Source: Plantago major (Eukaryota > Streptophyta > Magnoliopsida > Lamiales > Plantaginaceae). Taken from it: a stretch of 64,000 nt of DNA. Both the position numbers and the translations under genes were made by a program. Positions 46,551 to 58,890 of the stretch are shown one piece after another (position 1 is the stretch's first letter; the number at the start of each line of letters is the position of its first letter). Below the pieces are notes generated by a model that did not search any database, had not been told where the DNA came from, and worked only from the letters and a program-made list of their open reading frames with translations. Location: positions 19,538,237 through 19,602,236 of the forward strand of contig CM048844.1 in NCBI GenBank assembly GCA_026545765.1. The letters are read 5' to 3'.

Positions 46551-48601
46551 CTACTGAACATCTGGGTCAAAGCGTCCATCCGCTGGGCCATACGAGCATT
46601 CCTCAAGCACTTGCTCGTAAGCTGCCTTGGTCGCAGCTATTTCCTGTTGGAGAGGAGTCATCATCTCGTTAACCTGCTGCTGCGTGTAGAGGTTAGATTG
46701 CGATCCTGATCCCTGGGACACTGAGAAGCTACCAGAACTCATGGAAGGGCCCAAACTTCCCAATCCATACATTCGACCCTTGTTGTCCATTGGGTTGACC
46801 TCGAAGAAGATCTGGTCTTGCTCTTCAATTGACAGCTCATGACCGTCGATCATCCTCTCGTCCATCCTCCTCTCGACCTCACTCTGCAATTGTTGGTTGC
46901 ATACGAAATGAGATGCAATTTTAGGATTCACTTTAAAATACTCAAATACACATGTTAACCTTAAGAAAGAAACGTACCGCAATACGCTCGGCCCTCACGT
47001 CCCAGATGCCATTCTTCAGCTTAGCCTTCTTGAAGTGGTACAGAGCACTCTTCGGCTGTCCTCTATTGGCCTAAAAAAACATATGTGCAAACAAGTAGTT
47101 AGTTGATTGAAATGAAAGCTAAAAACTGTTATGTATCATATTCCAAGTCATAAACAACATATTTACTAACCTCCATCACGTGATCTGTAACAACAGCTCG
47201 CGACCCATAGTGATGTCTGGCAGTGCATTACCATCATGCGGCTCGAGACAAGCGGTTTTGTGCATTCTTATGCGCTTGATCACGGGCGAAGGATCATTCC
47301 AAGATCGTCAACCACAGTGCCACTCGTCATCCCCACCTAAGTTGGTACTGCGTGTCTCCTTCATTTTGTAGACCATTTTCCGTAGATGATGTCGGACCCT
47401 AAAGACTCGAAAACGGAGTACAACTGGGACACCAGCGCATTGGGAATGAAATAGTCCTTCTACAACAATTCCATTCAAAGTAAAAATTACACAAGTATAA
47501 AGAAAGATAACAATTTAAATATAACACTCAAATGAAACTGAAATGTAGTAGTCCTACAACAATTCAATTCAGTGGCTAACATACCACTCAAATTGTCCTA
47601 AAATTGACTAACACAATGGTGACTAACATATCACCCAAGTTCAGTGGCTAACATACCACTCAAACGACACAACAAGTTCATAAATGGTGACTAACACATC
47701 AAAACAAGCTTAGTGGCTAACATACCACTCAAATTGTCCTAAAATTGACTAACACAATGGTGACTAACATATCACCCAAGTTCAATGGCTAACATACCAC
47801 TCAAACAACACAACAAGTTCATAAATGGTGACTAACACATCAAAACAAGCTCAATGGCTAACATACCACTCAAATTGTCCTAAAATTGACTAACACAATG
47901 GTGACTAACATATCACCCAAGTTCAGTGGCTAACATACCACTCAAACAACACAACAAGTTCATAAATGGTGACTAACATATCAAAACAAGCTCAGTGGCT
48001 AACATACCACTCACAGATATAGTGACTAACATACCACACACATTAATACAATGTTTAAAAGAACAAATAAAGCATTCATTGTAACATTTAAGCTTACGCG
48101 CAGCTCGTCGAAGTAAAAGTGCTTCATCCGGTCCGGGACGTTTGACCACTTCTCGCCTCCCTGTCCCGGCATCGCCCGCCTCCCCCTGAATATTTTGCCT
48201 ACTTTGTCCGAGGCATCCGGAGGCCAAAACCTGTTATCAATGAGACAAACAAGAAACAAATATTCATTAGTAAAATTATGTAACATATATTTATCTTAAG
48301 TGTATGTTCTACAACTCCATAACACTTACTTGTTCCTGCCATTGGGGAACAACACCGGTTTCCCCTGAAATGTAGCACCGTCCGTCAACGTCAAGTACGG
48401 ACACCCGTCAGAGGGGTAGTCACCAGGAGCAGAAGCCGTGTAGGCCGGTGGAGTCTCTGGTACCTGAGACTGGCTGCTGCTCCCCCCGATGTCGTATCTA
48501 ACGAGAGGACTACCATGACTAGCTGGGGTACTACTAGAACCCGCTGGACTAGCACCCCTAAACCCGGGAGGAAGGTATGTGGACTTCCTTTGGCGCGGCA
48601 T
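46551..48601 (-). pseudogene. TNP1/Transposase_24-like gene of the CACTA element
   Basis: Minus strand. Exon 48601-48330 (ATG after a TTTGCAG acceptor; MPRQRKSTYLPPGFRG..., ending FPNGRNK) splices to 48230-48098 (RFWPPDASDKVGKIFRGRRAMPGQGGEKWSNVPDRMKHFYFDELR), then to 47459 onward (KDYFIPNALVSQLYSVFESLG). After that an in-frame stop and frame changes appear. Later pieces read NRGQPKSALYHFKKAKLKNGIWDVRAERIA (about 47070-46980) and EVERRMDERMIDGHELSIEEQDQIFFEV...GRMYGLGSLG (46890-46740), with a glutamine-rich coiled tail. The order matches the plant En/Spm Transposase_24 family, which binds the subterminal repeats. Its large intron carries the 141-bp minisatellite. Confidence 0.75.
47571..48040. 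repeat. Intronic minisatellite, 141-bp unit (dimer of about 70 bp)
   Basis: Units start at 47571, 47712, 47853 and 47994 (last one partial). Each unit consists of two related halves beginning GTGGCTAACATACCACTCAA, followed by GGTGACTAACA(T/C)ATCA. Units are nearly identical, which points to recent homogenisation. It lies between exons 2 and 3 of the TNP1-like gene. Confidence 0.95.
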
Positions 48602-48645
48602 CTGCAAATAAGAAATTGCAAGAAAAAATGAGTTAGTAAATAATA

Positions 48646-48750
48646 CATGAATATACATTTGACAGATATTAACGCAAAAATATGCATGAATATACATTTG
48701 ACAGATATTAACGCACAAATATACATGAATATACATTTGACAGATATTAC
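48646..48750. repeat. 39-bp tandem repeat, about 2.6 copies
   Basis: Unit beginning ATGAATATACATTTGACAGA and ending ACGCA(A/C)AAATATGC. It lies between the two CACTA genes. Confidence 0.9.
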
Positions 48751-48791
48751 AATAATAATAATAAACAACTAATCATATATACACATAACAA

Positions 48792-51700
48792 CTAAGCATA
48801 CAATACACACATACCCTCGTCCTCATCGGCTATTGTTAAGTCTATAAATTGGTCTTCACCCAGGTCTATGAACTCATCATCAGCTTGTACATGCCTACTC
48901 GCTGTTTGATCGACGACCTCTTCTTGATACGAGTTGGTAATTGAATCGTCCTTATCAATGTACTCTACTCTGGAGCGGGCCTGTATATGCATCGCAGCCA
49001 ACCAGTCCGCCTTATCGCGTTTGAGGCTTGGATATTCAATAAACACCACCTGTCGTGCTTGAGTCGCCAAGATAAACGGTTCATACTTAGTACGATACCT
49101 CTTCCTATGGTTAATTTCTACCATCTGATAGAGCTCGTGTTTCTGCGTACCACTTGGAGTAGGATCATACCAGTCAACATCAAACAGAAAGGTTCTTTTC
49201 AAAGGAAACCTCGGATATTCAAGTCGCACAATTCGTCTCAGGTTCCCGTAGAAATCATACAAATCATCAGTTGCATCTTGATCTTGCCCCCTGACACGCA
49301 CCCTAGAATTGCTTGTGGCCATGCCGGTGTTAGACTCAATTGTTTTAAACCTAAGACCATTTACTATGTACGATGAGAATGTGGAGACCTTTCTGTTTGG
49401 TCCCTCTGCTAGAGATTCTAAGTAAGGACATGTGACTTTGTTGACAGGATTTCGTACGTACTCCTTGAACCAATCTGCAAATTCTGTTTCCAACTTCTCT
49501 TGAAGCAGTTGTTCAATTACGTCATCTGCCATTGTTGGATTCTTCTCTCTGAAAAGGCTGTGGACGCGATTACATGATTAGATATATATAGTAGTTCGAA
49601 GTTAAAATCTATGTGTTAGCGTAAGAAAGCTACTGACCGAGCATAAATCTCCATAAATTTGTCAACTTCAGCACAGTTCGAGAGGACATAATATGTGGCT
49701 GCCTTCAGCTCCTTATCCGTCAGCCATTCTGTCTTTTCTTCTCCAATAGGTCTCCCGGAGACCCTAAAAATTGAAATGGAAACGTCATCATCCTCTTGAA
49801 CTTCAAATGTATGCGTTTACGGGCCTAGATGCCTTCGTCGGGACATGGTCCCCAAAGTAATAGGAGCAGAAGATTGCAGCTTCCTCTCGCACGTAGGCAT
49901 TGGCCATCGATCCCTCAGGCTTGCCTTTGTTGCTGACATACCTCTTCAATTTCCCCAAGTACCTGTAATGCATATATGTTGATGTAACACAATGTAACTT
50001 GGGAAAATTCAGACTTTATAAGTAAATGATTGCCTTGATTACACACCTCTCGAATGGATACATCCATCGATACTGAACCGGTCCAGCAAGCCTCGCTTCA
50101 TAAGGGAGGTGAACCGGCAAGTGCTCCATAGAATCAAAGAAGCTCGGAGGAAAGATACGCTCGAGCTTACATAGAATCAATGGTATGTTGCTTTCAAGAT
50201 TTGCTAACACTACATCGTCAAGCACCCTTGAGCATAAATTCTTGAAAAATAAGCTCAGCTCGGTGATCGCAATCCATACAGGTTTAGGTAGCATTTCTCG
50301 AAATGCAACAGGGAGAAGCCTCTCCATAAACACATGACAATCGTGGCTCTTCATCCCGTACATGTTTGTCCTCTTCACATCCACACACCGCCCCAACTTT
50401 GAGGCGTAATTGTCGGGGAACTTCAATCCCCTCACCCAATCAAATAGTTTGTTCCTAGATTCAGTGTCAATTGTGTAGCATGCCTTGGGCCACTACCCCT
50501 TATCATTCTGCTTTGTCAACTCGGGCCTTTTACACAATGTATCCAACTCGGCTCTAGATTTAGGGGTGTCCTTTGTTTTTCCGGGAATGTTGCAAATCGT
50601 GTTGAATAAGTTCTCGAACACGTTTTTCTCAATGTGCATGAAATCCAAGTTGTGACGTATAAGAAGATCCGCTAATAAGGCAAGTCCCGAGATGCTTCTC
50701 TTCTTCCATTCACAATTTTTGCTAATTTTCTCGTTATGCTTATCACCCAACTTGATCACTTTCATAAGACCCAAACTATCTATCTCCGCAAGTATTTACG
50801 CACTGATAAGTTGTCTCGCGCCTTTGTTCACTACTTTATTTTCAAGAATTGAGTCTTGTTCTTCCGAATGTATGGTCCTTTGGTAGAAATCTACGATGAC
50901 ATCAAACCAACACTCCTTTTCGCTCTCTCCTTGATCTAAATGCATCGATGTCTTCCATACAATGTGGACATGCATTAAAGCCGCGTTTTCCTTCCAGATA
51001 GCATGGAGTGCAGGAAAATCACTCACGGTCCACGAAGAATGTCGCTCTCAATGTAAAGTTCGTCTTCTTTGACACATCATATGCGGGATACCATTTTCCC
51101 ACAACTCAATCAGCTCCTTGATTAGGGGTGCAAGAACACATCCGGCGTGGCGGATCATCGGCCCGCACCAACACGGTAAGAACATGAATGGTTCCTTCAT
51201 GCACTCACCGGGCGGGTTGTATGGTGTCGATGATGGCCAACAAGAGTACTTCGGTCATTTCAAGCGGGTTAAAACCATCCGCATAAAGCCCCAAGCGTAC
51301 ATTTCTAGGCTCATTGCCAAACTCGGTAGGTCTTATCGATCGCTTTCCATGCGGGTGAGTCGATGGATGCTCCATTCTACCCTCTTCTTCCGGATTACTG
51401 CTCCTTGTGCCACCGCATTTTATCGGCACAAGCACTTGAAGCATAACCTCTTCAAACGAGGTGCTAGAGGAAAATACCACATTTTCTTATGTGGTAGATT
51501 TTTCTTCCGACGTTTCTTTGACCTCCTCCTTGTAACGCTTGTACGGTCCTTACCACGTAACTTGCACTTCAAGAGATCTTTATCCTCCCCCCAATAGACC
51601 ATGCACATATCCTCACAACAATCTATGGTTTCCATGGGCAACCCCATCCCCCGCATCTTTTTCTTCGCCTGGTAAAAGTTGGTGGGAACTAGATTTTTTT

Positions 51701-52331
51701 CCGGACAAAGATCCGACATTACTTGTACCCATTCATTGAAGCTCGCTTCAGATTGCTGACCATTAGCCTTACAACTCATTAGCCGAGCCAACAAAGACAA
51801 CTCACTCAGCTTACATCCCGGATAAATCGGCTTCTTCTTTGATTCAACAATTCAAGAACACGATCCAGGATTCGGAGGCTCCTCCATATCCCCCTTGGTT
51901 ACTGGCTCCCTGGTGTCCATGAACTCTGGACCCGCAACATCATACACCATTTGCTCCATCCGTTCATGATCATAATTAGCATCAGATGTAGACGTATTTT
52001 GAGTACTTCCGATCACATTTTTCTCCTTCCTTTTACGCTTTGAGAGATGCTCATAATCCATGAACGGTGCTCGTATCTCACCATGATAACACCATACCTC
52101 ATACTGAGACACGAACCCCTTACGTTTCAAGTGCTCCACTACCGTTTCAGGAGGCAAAAATTGTTTATTCCTACATTTGTTCGCATTGCAAGGGCACTTC
52201 ATCTTCCCCCCACTCAAACAAGTCGTTTGTGTAAGCGCAAAAGTGATGAAGGATTCAACCCCTTCCACAAAACTAGACTGAATTCTGCCATTCACTATGC
52301 GACGGTACATCCATGATCGATCGGGATTCAT
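48792..52331 (-). pseudogene. TNP2-like CACTA transposase
   Basis: Minus strand. Starts MNPDRSWMYRRIVNGRIQSSFVEGVESFITFA at 52331, a transposase-associated domain with the zinc-like KMKCPCNANKC. The Transposase_21 core follows: LSLLARLMSCKANGQQSEASFNEW, NFYQAKKKMRGMGL, CMVYWGEDKDLLKCK, EPRNVRLGLYADGFNP (about 51290) and LDFMHIEKNVFENLFNTICNIPGKTKD (about 50600). Next is a DUF4218-like part (MKSHDCHVFMERLLPVAFRE...LPVHLPYEARLAGPVQYRWMYPFER, 50350-50045), then DUF4216 (VFIEYPSLKRDKADWLAAMHIQARSRVEY, 49050-48960). An in-frame TGA near 51855, frame changes near 51420 and 51210-51330, and further stops near 51050, 50798 and 50492 disable it. The enzyme would cut the CACTA ends. Confidence 0.85.
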
Positions 52332-53384
52332 AATTATATGATTAGCCTGACACGTCTACAATTATTAGATTTATAACATGCATTTTACGTTAATATAATC
52401 ACCAACTAGTCTCAAAACACTTAATTAAATCTTCATAATCTAGTGTATATATACGAATTTATCGAATCAAAATTACTACGTACTTATAAATTAAACATCC
52501 TAACATTATACTAATTAACAATACAAATTCACAATCAATATATCAATTGCACAAAGTTAACTAGCTAGTATACTATAGCTCCCATAAACATACAATTCAT
52601 CTAATTAGTCGAAATTAACAAAATTCCCAATTTTGACAACAAGTAAGGGTTCCAAAACACTCAACTAAATCATTCTAATCCTACTACATATACGAAAATA
52701 TCAAATTAACAACCCTACATACTTCCAAACATCTTAACATTATACTAAAAATCCAAATTCACAATCAATATATCAATTGAACATCTCAAAGTTAACACAC
52801 TACGTAATATAAGCTTAATTAACTACTACATACTTACAATAAACATGCAATTGCTCAAATTAGTCGAAATTAACAAAATCCCCAAATTTGGCAAAGTTAG
52901 GGTTTTAGCGGTTCATACCTTCGATTTAGCTGAAAATAGGTGAAATTTGTTGACCACACGAGCTCCTTGTCCCACAGGCTTCGAGAAGACTCCGAAATTG
53001 GCCGGAACGGTCGAGATTTGGCCGGAATTTGGAATTGGCGATTGAAGAAGGAAGAGAAGAAAAAAACGCAGAAATGACGGATTTAGGGATGGATTTAAAT
53101 ATCCGGTCAACTTAATTTTTTTTTTAAATCCGGTCAACTTATTTAGGGACGGATTTAATATCCGTCCCTAAATAGCGACGGAATTTTTCATCCGTCGCTA
53201 AATAGCGACGGAAAAACATCCGTCGCTAATATAGCGACGGATTAACGACGGATTAGAGACGGATTGAGCGAATTCGCTCAATCCGTCGCCATTCCGTCGC
53301 TATAATTAGCGATTCGTCGCTAAATAGCGACGGATAGATTCCGTTCGCTATAGTCCGTCGCTAAATGCCGGATTTCTTGTAGTG

Positions 53385-54701
53385 CCTATTAATTGTTTTG
53401 TATACTTTTGTATTTTATTTTGGTTCCATTTGAGGGATAGAACTTTAAAAAAAAAAAAAAAAGCATGTACCTATTACTAATTAACAGGTCGGGTATGGTG
53501 GGACCCTGCTTTAAATTTTTTATAGTTAACATAAATAAACAATGAATGATATAATATTGTATGAAGAAGGATTACCGACCGACACCACGATCAACGTTGT
53601 TCACATAAATTTGACTAACTTATTTTCTCGAATAATTTATTTATTATTTTCTTTCTATTTATTATTAAAAGTAAATTATATTGTGGCATCGCCACGGGTT
53701 AGTTTTAGTATAGTGATTAATAAATAAGTAAGTGGAGTCAGTAGGCTGCATAATCTTAATGTATATTTTAGTTACATTGATGGGATACTATTTTAAATGA
53801 TTGGGGTTTACTAGAATGAAAACATAGAATGATAAATGCAAGACAATTTTTATTAAAAGCAATACATTTTTTTTTATATATTGCAGATAATACCACTATT
53901 ATAATAGTTTACATAATAGTTCATTAATTTCAAAAAAAAATATTATTTTACCTAAAAAATTTTTTAATTGAGTTTATTATCATCCAAACACAGAAATCGA
54001 AGAAATTTTTAAAAAAATCGAAGGAAAATGAAGACAAACAACAATTCTCCAACCCTACCAGAGCTCCGACGTCGGAGAAGCTCCGATCTAGGGCACGAAG
54101 CTCTATTGAGGCTGTTTGGTCAGATTTGAGGCTGCCTGAAACGCGTTATGGCAGCCTTAAATTCGTCAAACCTAAAAACAAGTAAAAAAAGGGATTTTTT
54201 TGAGTAAAAATTTTAACGAAATTCTAACTAATTTAACATAATAAAGTGATATAATAATCATCAACGATTATAAATATCGAATTAAAACAATTCATAATTC
54301 TTCATATTATGATCAATGATCCGCCCAATGCTAGTAAAATGTGTGTGTTTTTTCCGTTGTTTTATGGCAGTAGCAAGTATATGACTACTTATATGTTGTA
54401 AGATGTGGGGTTTGTTGGGTTTTATGAGGCAAAAAGAATAAGGCTACTTATAATACTTTTTAATAATTGAAGGGCCTTTTGTAATATGGTAAAAAAAGTG
54501 TTTTGCGTTTAGTAAAAAGTGTCATTCGTTTAACATACCCAACGACAATAAGTTGAATTTTCCAACATATTCAAGTTTTTTGAACTGCTTAGGCGTTTAC
54601 CTATGGGCCATGATCATCCATGGCCATAGGCGAAAATTGCCATGTCCATTTTTATGGTTGAATCCTGAAAAATTGTATGCTGTGGGCCATGGTTCAAATG
54701 T
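53385..54701. other. Intergenic, AT-rich
   Basis: No gene recognised. 53770-53820 (TTGATGG-ATACTATTTTAAATG-TTGGGGTTTACTA) resembles 36700-36750 upstream of TBL copy A, so an eroded shared repeat is likely. Confidence 0.5.
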
Positions 54702-54898
54702 GGCTCAAGTTAGGGATTGAAAATATATTAACATGGGACTGTAATTTTCATAAATTTGCTAATGAAACAACTAAGTGAGTTTTGTATCCTCTGCTCCAAT
54801 TTTGTGTGATGGTTTTGTACAAGAGAAGACCTGTGGGAACTGACTATGCAGTAGAAGAACGTGGAATGAACACAAGTTCAGAATTCGGTATCGTATAA
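54702..54898 (+). pseudogene. Displaced copy of the CHUP1-like 3' UTR
   Basis: Aligns with 25012-25201 at about 90% with small indels (shared words GACTGTAATTTTCATAAA, GCTCCAATTTTGTGTGATGG, AATTCGGTATCGTATAAT), in the same orientation. No CHUP1-like coding sequence accompanies it. Confidence 0.9.
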
Positions 54899-55215
54899 TT
54901 AAAACAATATAATAAGTCTCAATATGTCCTGTTAAAGGGTGTTTTTTTTTCCAAAAAGCGTTGGTTCACTTACTGCCTCTTTCTCCATCAGACGTCTCCT
55001 TCTTCAACACGATATCGCTCTTCATTTGTTTCTCCTCCGTGAAAACACAGATCGGCAAATTCATCTATCATCTCGCTTGTCCCAATCGGTGCTATACCGG
55101 AATTCCAATCGGCGTCTTTCAACGATATATAAACTTGGTGCCACAGTTTATTTCTCTTATTATCAACCGATTTCACAACAGCGGTACAACATTCCGGCGT
55201 GTCAACATCTCTAAC
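54899..55215 (+). other. Unassigned sequence left of Copia element 3
   Basis: Pyrimidine-rich, with an open frame that has no family resemblance. It could be a leader region of a gene interrupted by the Copia insertion, since the sequence resumes at 58891 with ATGGACAAG followed by a GTGAG donor-like word (58969-58981). Confidence 0.35.
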
Positions 55216-55355
55216 TGTTAGAATATGTATATATCTAGAATCCTAGTTAGATTAGACTTAGATTAGAATACTTGGTGATCAAGTTATCACATTGTATAAA
55301 TACATGTACTCATCATTGAATCCAATAATAAGAAATATATTCTTATAATCTTACA
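55216..55355 (+). repeat. Left LTR of Copia element 3
   Basis: 140 bp, differing from the right LTR at a single position. Directly followed by the TGGTATCA primer site. Confidence 0.95.
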
Positions 55356-55599
55356 TGGTATCACGCCGAACATCGGTCCCTCTCTTCCGCTGCTAGCCGC
55401 CGCTGTTCGATCCTCCTTCTTCCCCTGTTTCCGGCCTCACGCCGCTCAAACAGCCTCTCCCCTTTCTTCCCATGTCTCCTTGTGTTCCGGCCTCACGCTA
55501 AAACAGCCTGCTCTGTCTCCTGTTTCCGGCCTCACGCCTCCACACAACATCGACTTAGCCTCACGCTAAATCGATAAATTCTCCTCTCTTCTCTGAACA

Positions 55600-58500
55600 G
55601 TTTTCCGGCACCCACCATGTCTGATCAATCACCCAAGTTTCATCCTGCTCTCTCTATCACCAACGTCCGCTCCCTGATTCCCATCACATTGGATCATGAG
55701 ACCGGTATGTATCATTCTTGGGTCACGTTATTCCAGGTTCAAGCACGGGTGCATAACCTTATGCATCACATCATCCCTCCGACGGAAGAAACCGCCATCG
55801 CCAAAATCAAGGCTCTCAAAGAAGCCGATGTTGATCTCTATGATCGACTTGATGCCGTCGTATTACAGTGGATCTATGCAATAGTCTCTTCTTATTTCAA
55901 TTCGAGCACTTATAATCGTCAAGTTGGGGTGACCTCTATCCAGTCCACCCCAACACGCAAGCCACCCACTTCAATTCTGCTTTTTCGGTTTCTTCTCCTA
56001 CTTTATGGCATAGTCGTTTAGGGCATCCGGGAGAGACTACTCTTCGATCTCTCTCTAGCAAGAATTATATTCATTGTAATGCTCTTAAACATCAGTTTTG
56101 TCCCTCATGTTCTTTGGGGAAACAAATAAAATTGCCGTTTCATAATTCATTGTCAAACACTACTTCTCCCTTTGATATTGTGCATAGTGATCTCTGGACT
56201 TCTCCGATAGCTAGCTCAAGCGGACACCGATATTATGTGCTTTTTCTTGATGATTTTTCTAAGTTTTTATGGACCTTTCCTATCTCTAAGAAATCTCAAG
56301 TGTATGCTATCTTCACTATGTTTCATGCCTTTGTTCGCACCCATTTCAATACTTCTATTAAGAATATACAATGCGATAATGGCAAGGAATTTGACAATGG
56401 TCTATTTCACTCCTTTGCCCAAACTAACGGTATTCACTTCCGTCTTTCTTGTCCTCACACTTCATCTCAAAACGGCAAAGCCGAACGGCATATTCGTTCC
56501 CTAAACAATATAATCCGGACACTTCTTGCTCACGCATCCATGCCACCTACCTTTTGGCATCATGCACTTGCCACCGCAACTTATCTTCCAACATCCTTCC
56601 CTCGAAGGTGCTTAACTCTTCCTCCCCTACTCAAATTCTCTACAACAAACTTCCAAGCTATAACCATCTTCGTGTTTTTGGTTGTCTTTGTTTTCCCCTC
56701 TTCCCATCCCCCACTATCAACAAACTCCAAGCTCGTTCAGTCCCGTGTGTATTTCTGGGGTATCCTTCCGATCATCGGGGATACAAGTGTTATGAGATCT
56801 CTAGTCGTAAGATATTTGTCTCTCGACATGTCGTTTTTTACGAAACCACTTTCCCTTTTTCCACACTGCACACGCCAAACTCGAATACGTCAGTATTTGG
56901 ATTAGAATCGAACCCGCCATTCTTCATCATATGCTTGATCCGGTCATTCGACCAACCGGTTCTGCCCCTACTGGGCAAACTGCCTCTCCCTTCCTCGCCG
57001 GTTAATCACTGACTTGGCCGTCCTTCCGGTTCTGCTCCACCTGAGCGTGCCGACCCTCCAGCCGGTTCTACTCCTCCTGAGCGTGCCGACCCTCCGGCTT
57101 ACGCTTTGGCGAGACCGCCTCCCAAACCGGTTCGGACCAGTCCAGGCCAACCGTTACCTCCACCCGGCCTCGCGTATTGAATCCGAAATACTATGGTCCA
57201 AATTTCGTTAACTTTGCCTCCTGCGATTTTTCACCTCTTCCTCGTAATCCCGTCCATGCTTTAACCGACCCGAATTGGAAATCCGCAATGCTTGATGAAT
57301 ATAATGCTCTTATTGATAATAAGACTTGGGAGTTAGTTCCTAAGCCACAGAATGCAAATATTATTCGATCTATGTGGATTTTTCGTCATAAAAAGAAATC
57401 TGACGGTTCTTTTGAGCGACATAAAGCTCGTCTTGTAGGTGATGGTCGATCTCAGCAGAAAGGTGTTGATTGTGATGAGACATTCAGTCCTGTCTTCAAG
57501 CCAGCCTCTATTCGCACCGTACTTAGCATTGTAGTATCTCGATCTTGGCCAATTCACCAACTTGACGTTAAGAATGCGTTTCTTCACGGTCACCTTATAG
57601 AAACCGTCTACATGCATCAGCCTTTGGGGTTCCGAGACTCGAGATTTCCTGACCATGTTTGTTTACTGAAGAAATCTCTCTACGGATTGAAGCAAGCACC
57701 TAGGGCTTGGTACCAGCACTTTGCTGACCATATTGCGACTGTTGGTTTCTCTCATAGCAAAGTTGACCATTCATTGTTTATCTACCAGCGTGGTTCTGAC
57801 ATTGCCTATATTCTTCTCTATGTTGATGATATTATTCTCACTGCATCCACTGACACTCTTCGCAGCTCGATTATGGCCTTCTTAAGTGCCGAATTTGCTA
57901 TGAAGGACCTTGGTCCTCTCAGTTACTTCTTGGGTATCACTGTAACTCGCAACAAGGACGGTTTATTTCTCTCCCAGAAACAATATGCAGACGAGATTCT
58001 TGATAGAGCTGGCATGTCAACCTGCTCTCCATCGCAAACACCGGTCGACACTAAATGAAACTTCGGCTCCCTGGATGCTCCTCCATTCGATCCCACCACA
58101 TATCGTCAACTTGTTGGTGCTCTTGATATCTCATTCACTCGTCCGGATATCTCTTATGCGGTTCAACAGTGTGTCTTCACATGCACGATCCTCGGGTTGA
58201 TCATATGAATGCTCTCAGCGTATTATACATTCAAGGAACCAAGGACTTTGGATTGCAATTATATAAATCGCGAGTGGACACCTTGACTTCCTATCGGATC
58301 TTGTTGGGGTGGTTGTCCGGATACTAGGCGATCCACTTAGGTTATTGTGTTTTCTTGGTGATAATCTCATCTCTTGGTCTTCTAGCGACAACCCACTCTT
58401 TCTCGCTCCAAGGTCAAGTAGAATATTGCGGTTGTTAATGTTGTTCGAATCTTGTTGGCCGCAATTTACTTCTCGACGCACTTTCCGGTTCATAAAGCAA

Positions 58501-58745
58501 CGCTTCGTTCTTGTGACAATGTTAGTGCTATTTACTTGTCGGTAATCGATCCAACATCAACGCACGAAGCACATAGAGATGGATATACACTTCGTCCGCG
58601 AAAAGGTTGCCAGAGGTGAAGTTCGAGTCTTACATGTCCCCACTCGTTATCAGATTGCTGACATTTTTACTAAGGGACTTCCGAAGATTCTCTTTGATGA
58701 TTTTCGTGACAGTCTAAGCATTCGCAAGTCTCCCATTGCGGGGTG
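55600..58745 (+). pseudogene. gag-pol remnant of Copia element 3
   Basis: Approximate parts: a gag N-terminal segment near 55.6-55.9 kb (a PITLDHETGMYHSWVTLFQ type pattern), the GAG-pre-integrase motif and integrase near 56.0-56.8 kb (FDIVHSDLWTSP, DDFSKFLW), reverse transcriptase near 57.2-58.1 kb (HQLDVKNAFLHG, SLYGLKQAPRAWY) and RNase H near 58.1-58.7 kb (RYQIADIFTKGLP). No single continuous product can be made. Confidence 0.9.
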
Positions 58746-58885
58746 TGTTAGAATATGTATATATCTAGAATCCTAGTTAGATTAGACTTAGATTAGAATA
58801 CTTGGTGATCAAGTTATCACATTGTATAAATATATGTACTCATCATTGAATCCAATAATAAGAAATATATTCTTATAATCTTACA
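58746..58885 (+). repeat. Right LTR of Copia element 3
   Basis: 140 bp, followed by the CTAAC duplication. Confidence 0.95.
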
Positions 58886-58890
58886 CTAAC

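Larger units (their letters stand above)
45915..53384 (-). mobile_element. CACTA (En/Spm) transposon, 7.47 kb, once autonomous
   Basis: The ends are CACTACAAAAAAAACG and, inverted, CACTACAAGAAATCCGG. The 3-bp target CCT is duplicated perfectly (45912-45914 and 53385-53387). Dense direct and inverted GCGACGGA/TCCGTCGC motifs fill both ends (45945-46300 and 53095-53370). Two genes lie on the minus strand: TNP2-like transposase (about 52331-48792) and a TNP1/Transposase_24-like gene (about 48601-46551). Both contain stops or frame changes, so the copy now looks inactive, although its ends are intact and could still be used in trans. Confidence 0.93.
55216..58885 (+). mobile_element. Copia-type LTR retrotransposon 3 (young, broken)
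   Basis: LTRs of exactly 140 bp (TGTTAGAATATG...AATCTTACA) with a perfect CTAAC target duplication (55211-55215 and 58886-58890). The primer site TGGTATCA starts at 55356, and a GCGGGGTG purine tract precedes the right LTR. The parts follow Ty1/copia order: gag N-terminal region, pre-integrase motif, integrase, reverse transcriptase, RNase H. At 3.67 kb it is shorter than typical. The LTRs differ at one of 140 sites, so insertion was recent. Nevertheless the coding part has at least four breaks. Confidence 0.95.

Noticed and set aside
47571-48040. Regular repeats that could suggest a CRISPR-like array
   Set aside because: Units are contiguous 141-bp minisatellites without unique spacers, in a plant transposon intron.
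48987-49376. 129-codon plus-strand frame
   Set aside because: Antisense to the DUF4216 part of the TNP2-like gene.
51118-51597. 159-codon plus-strand frame
   Set aside because: Antisense to the TNP2-like transposase on the minus strand.
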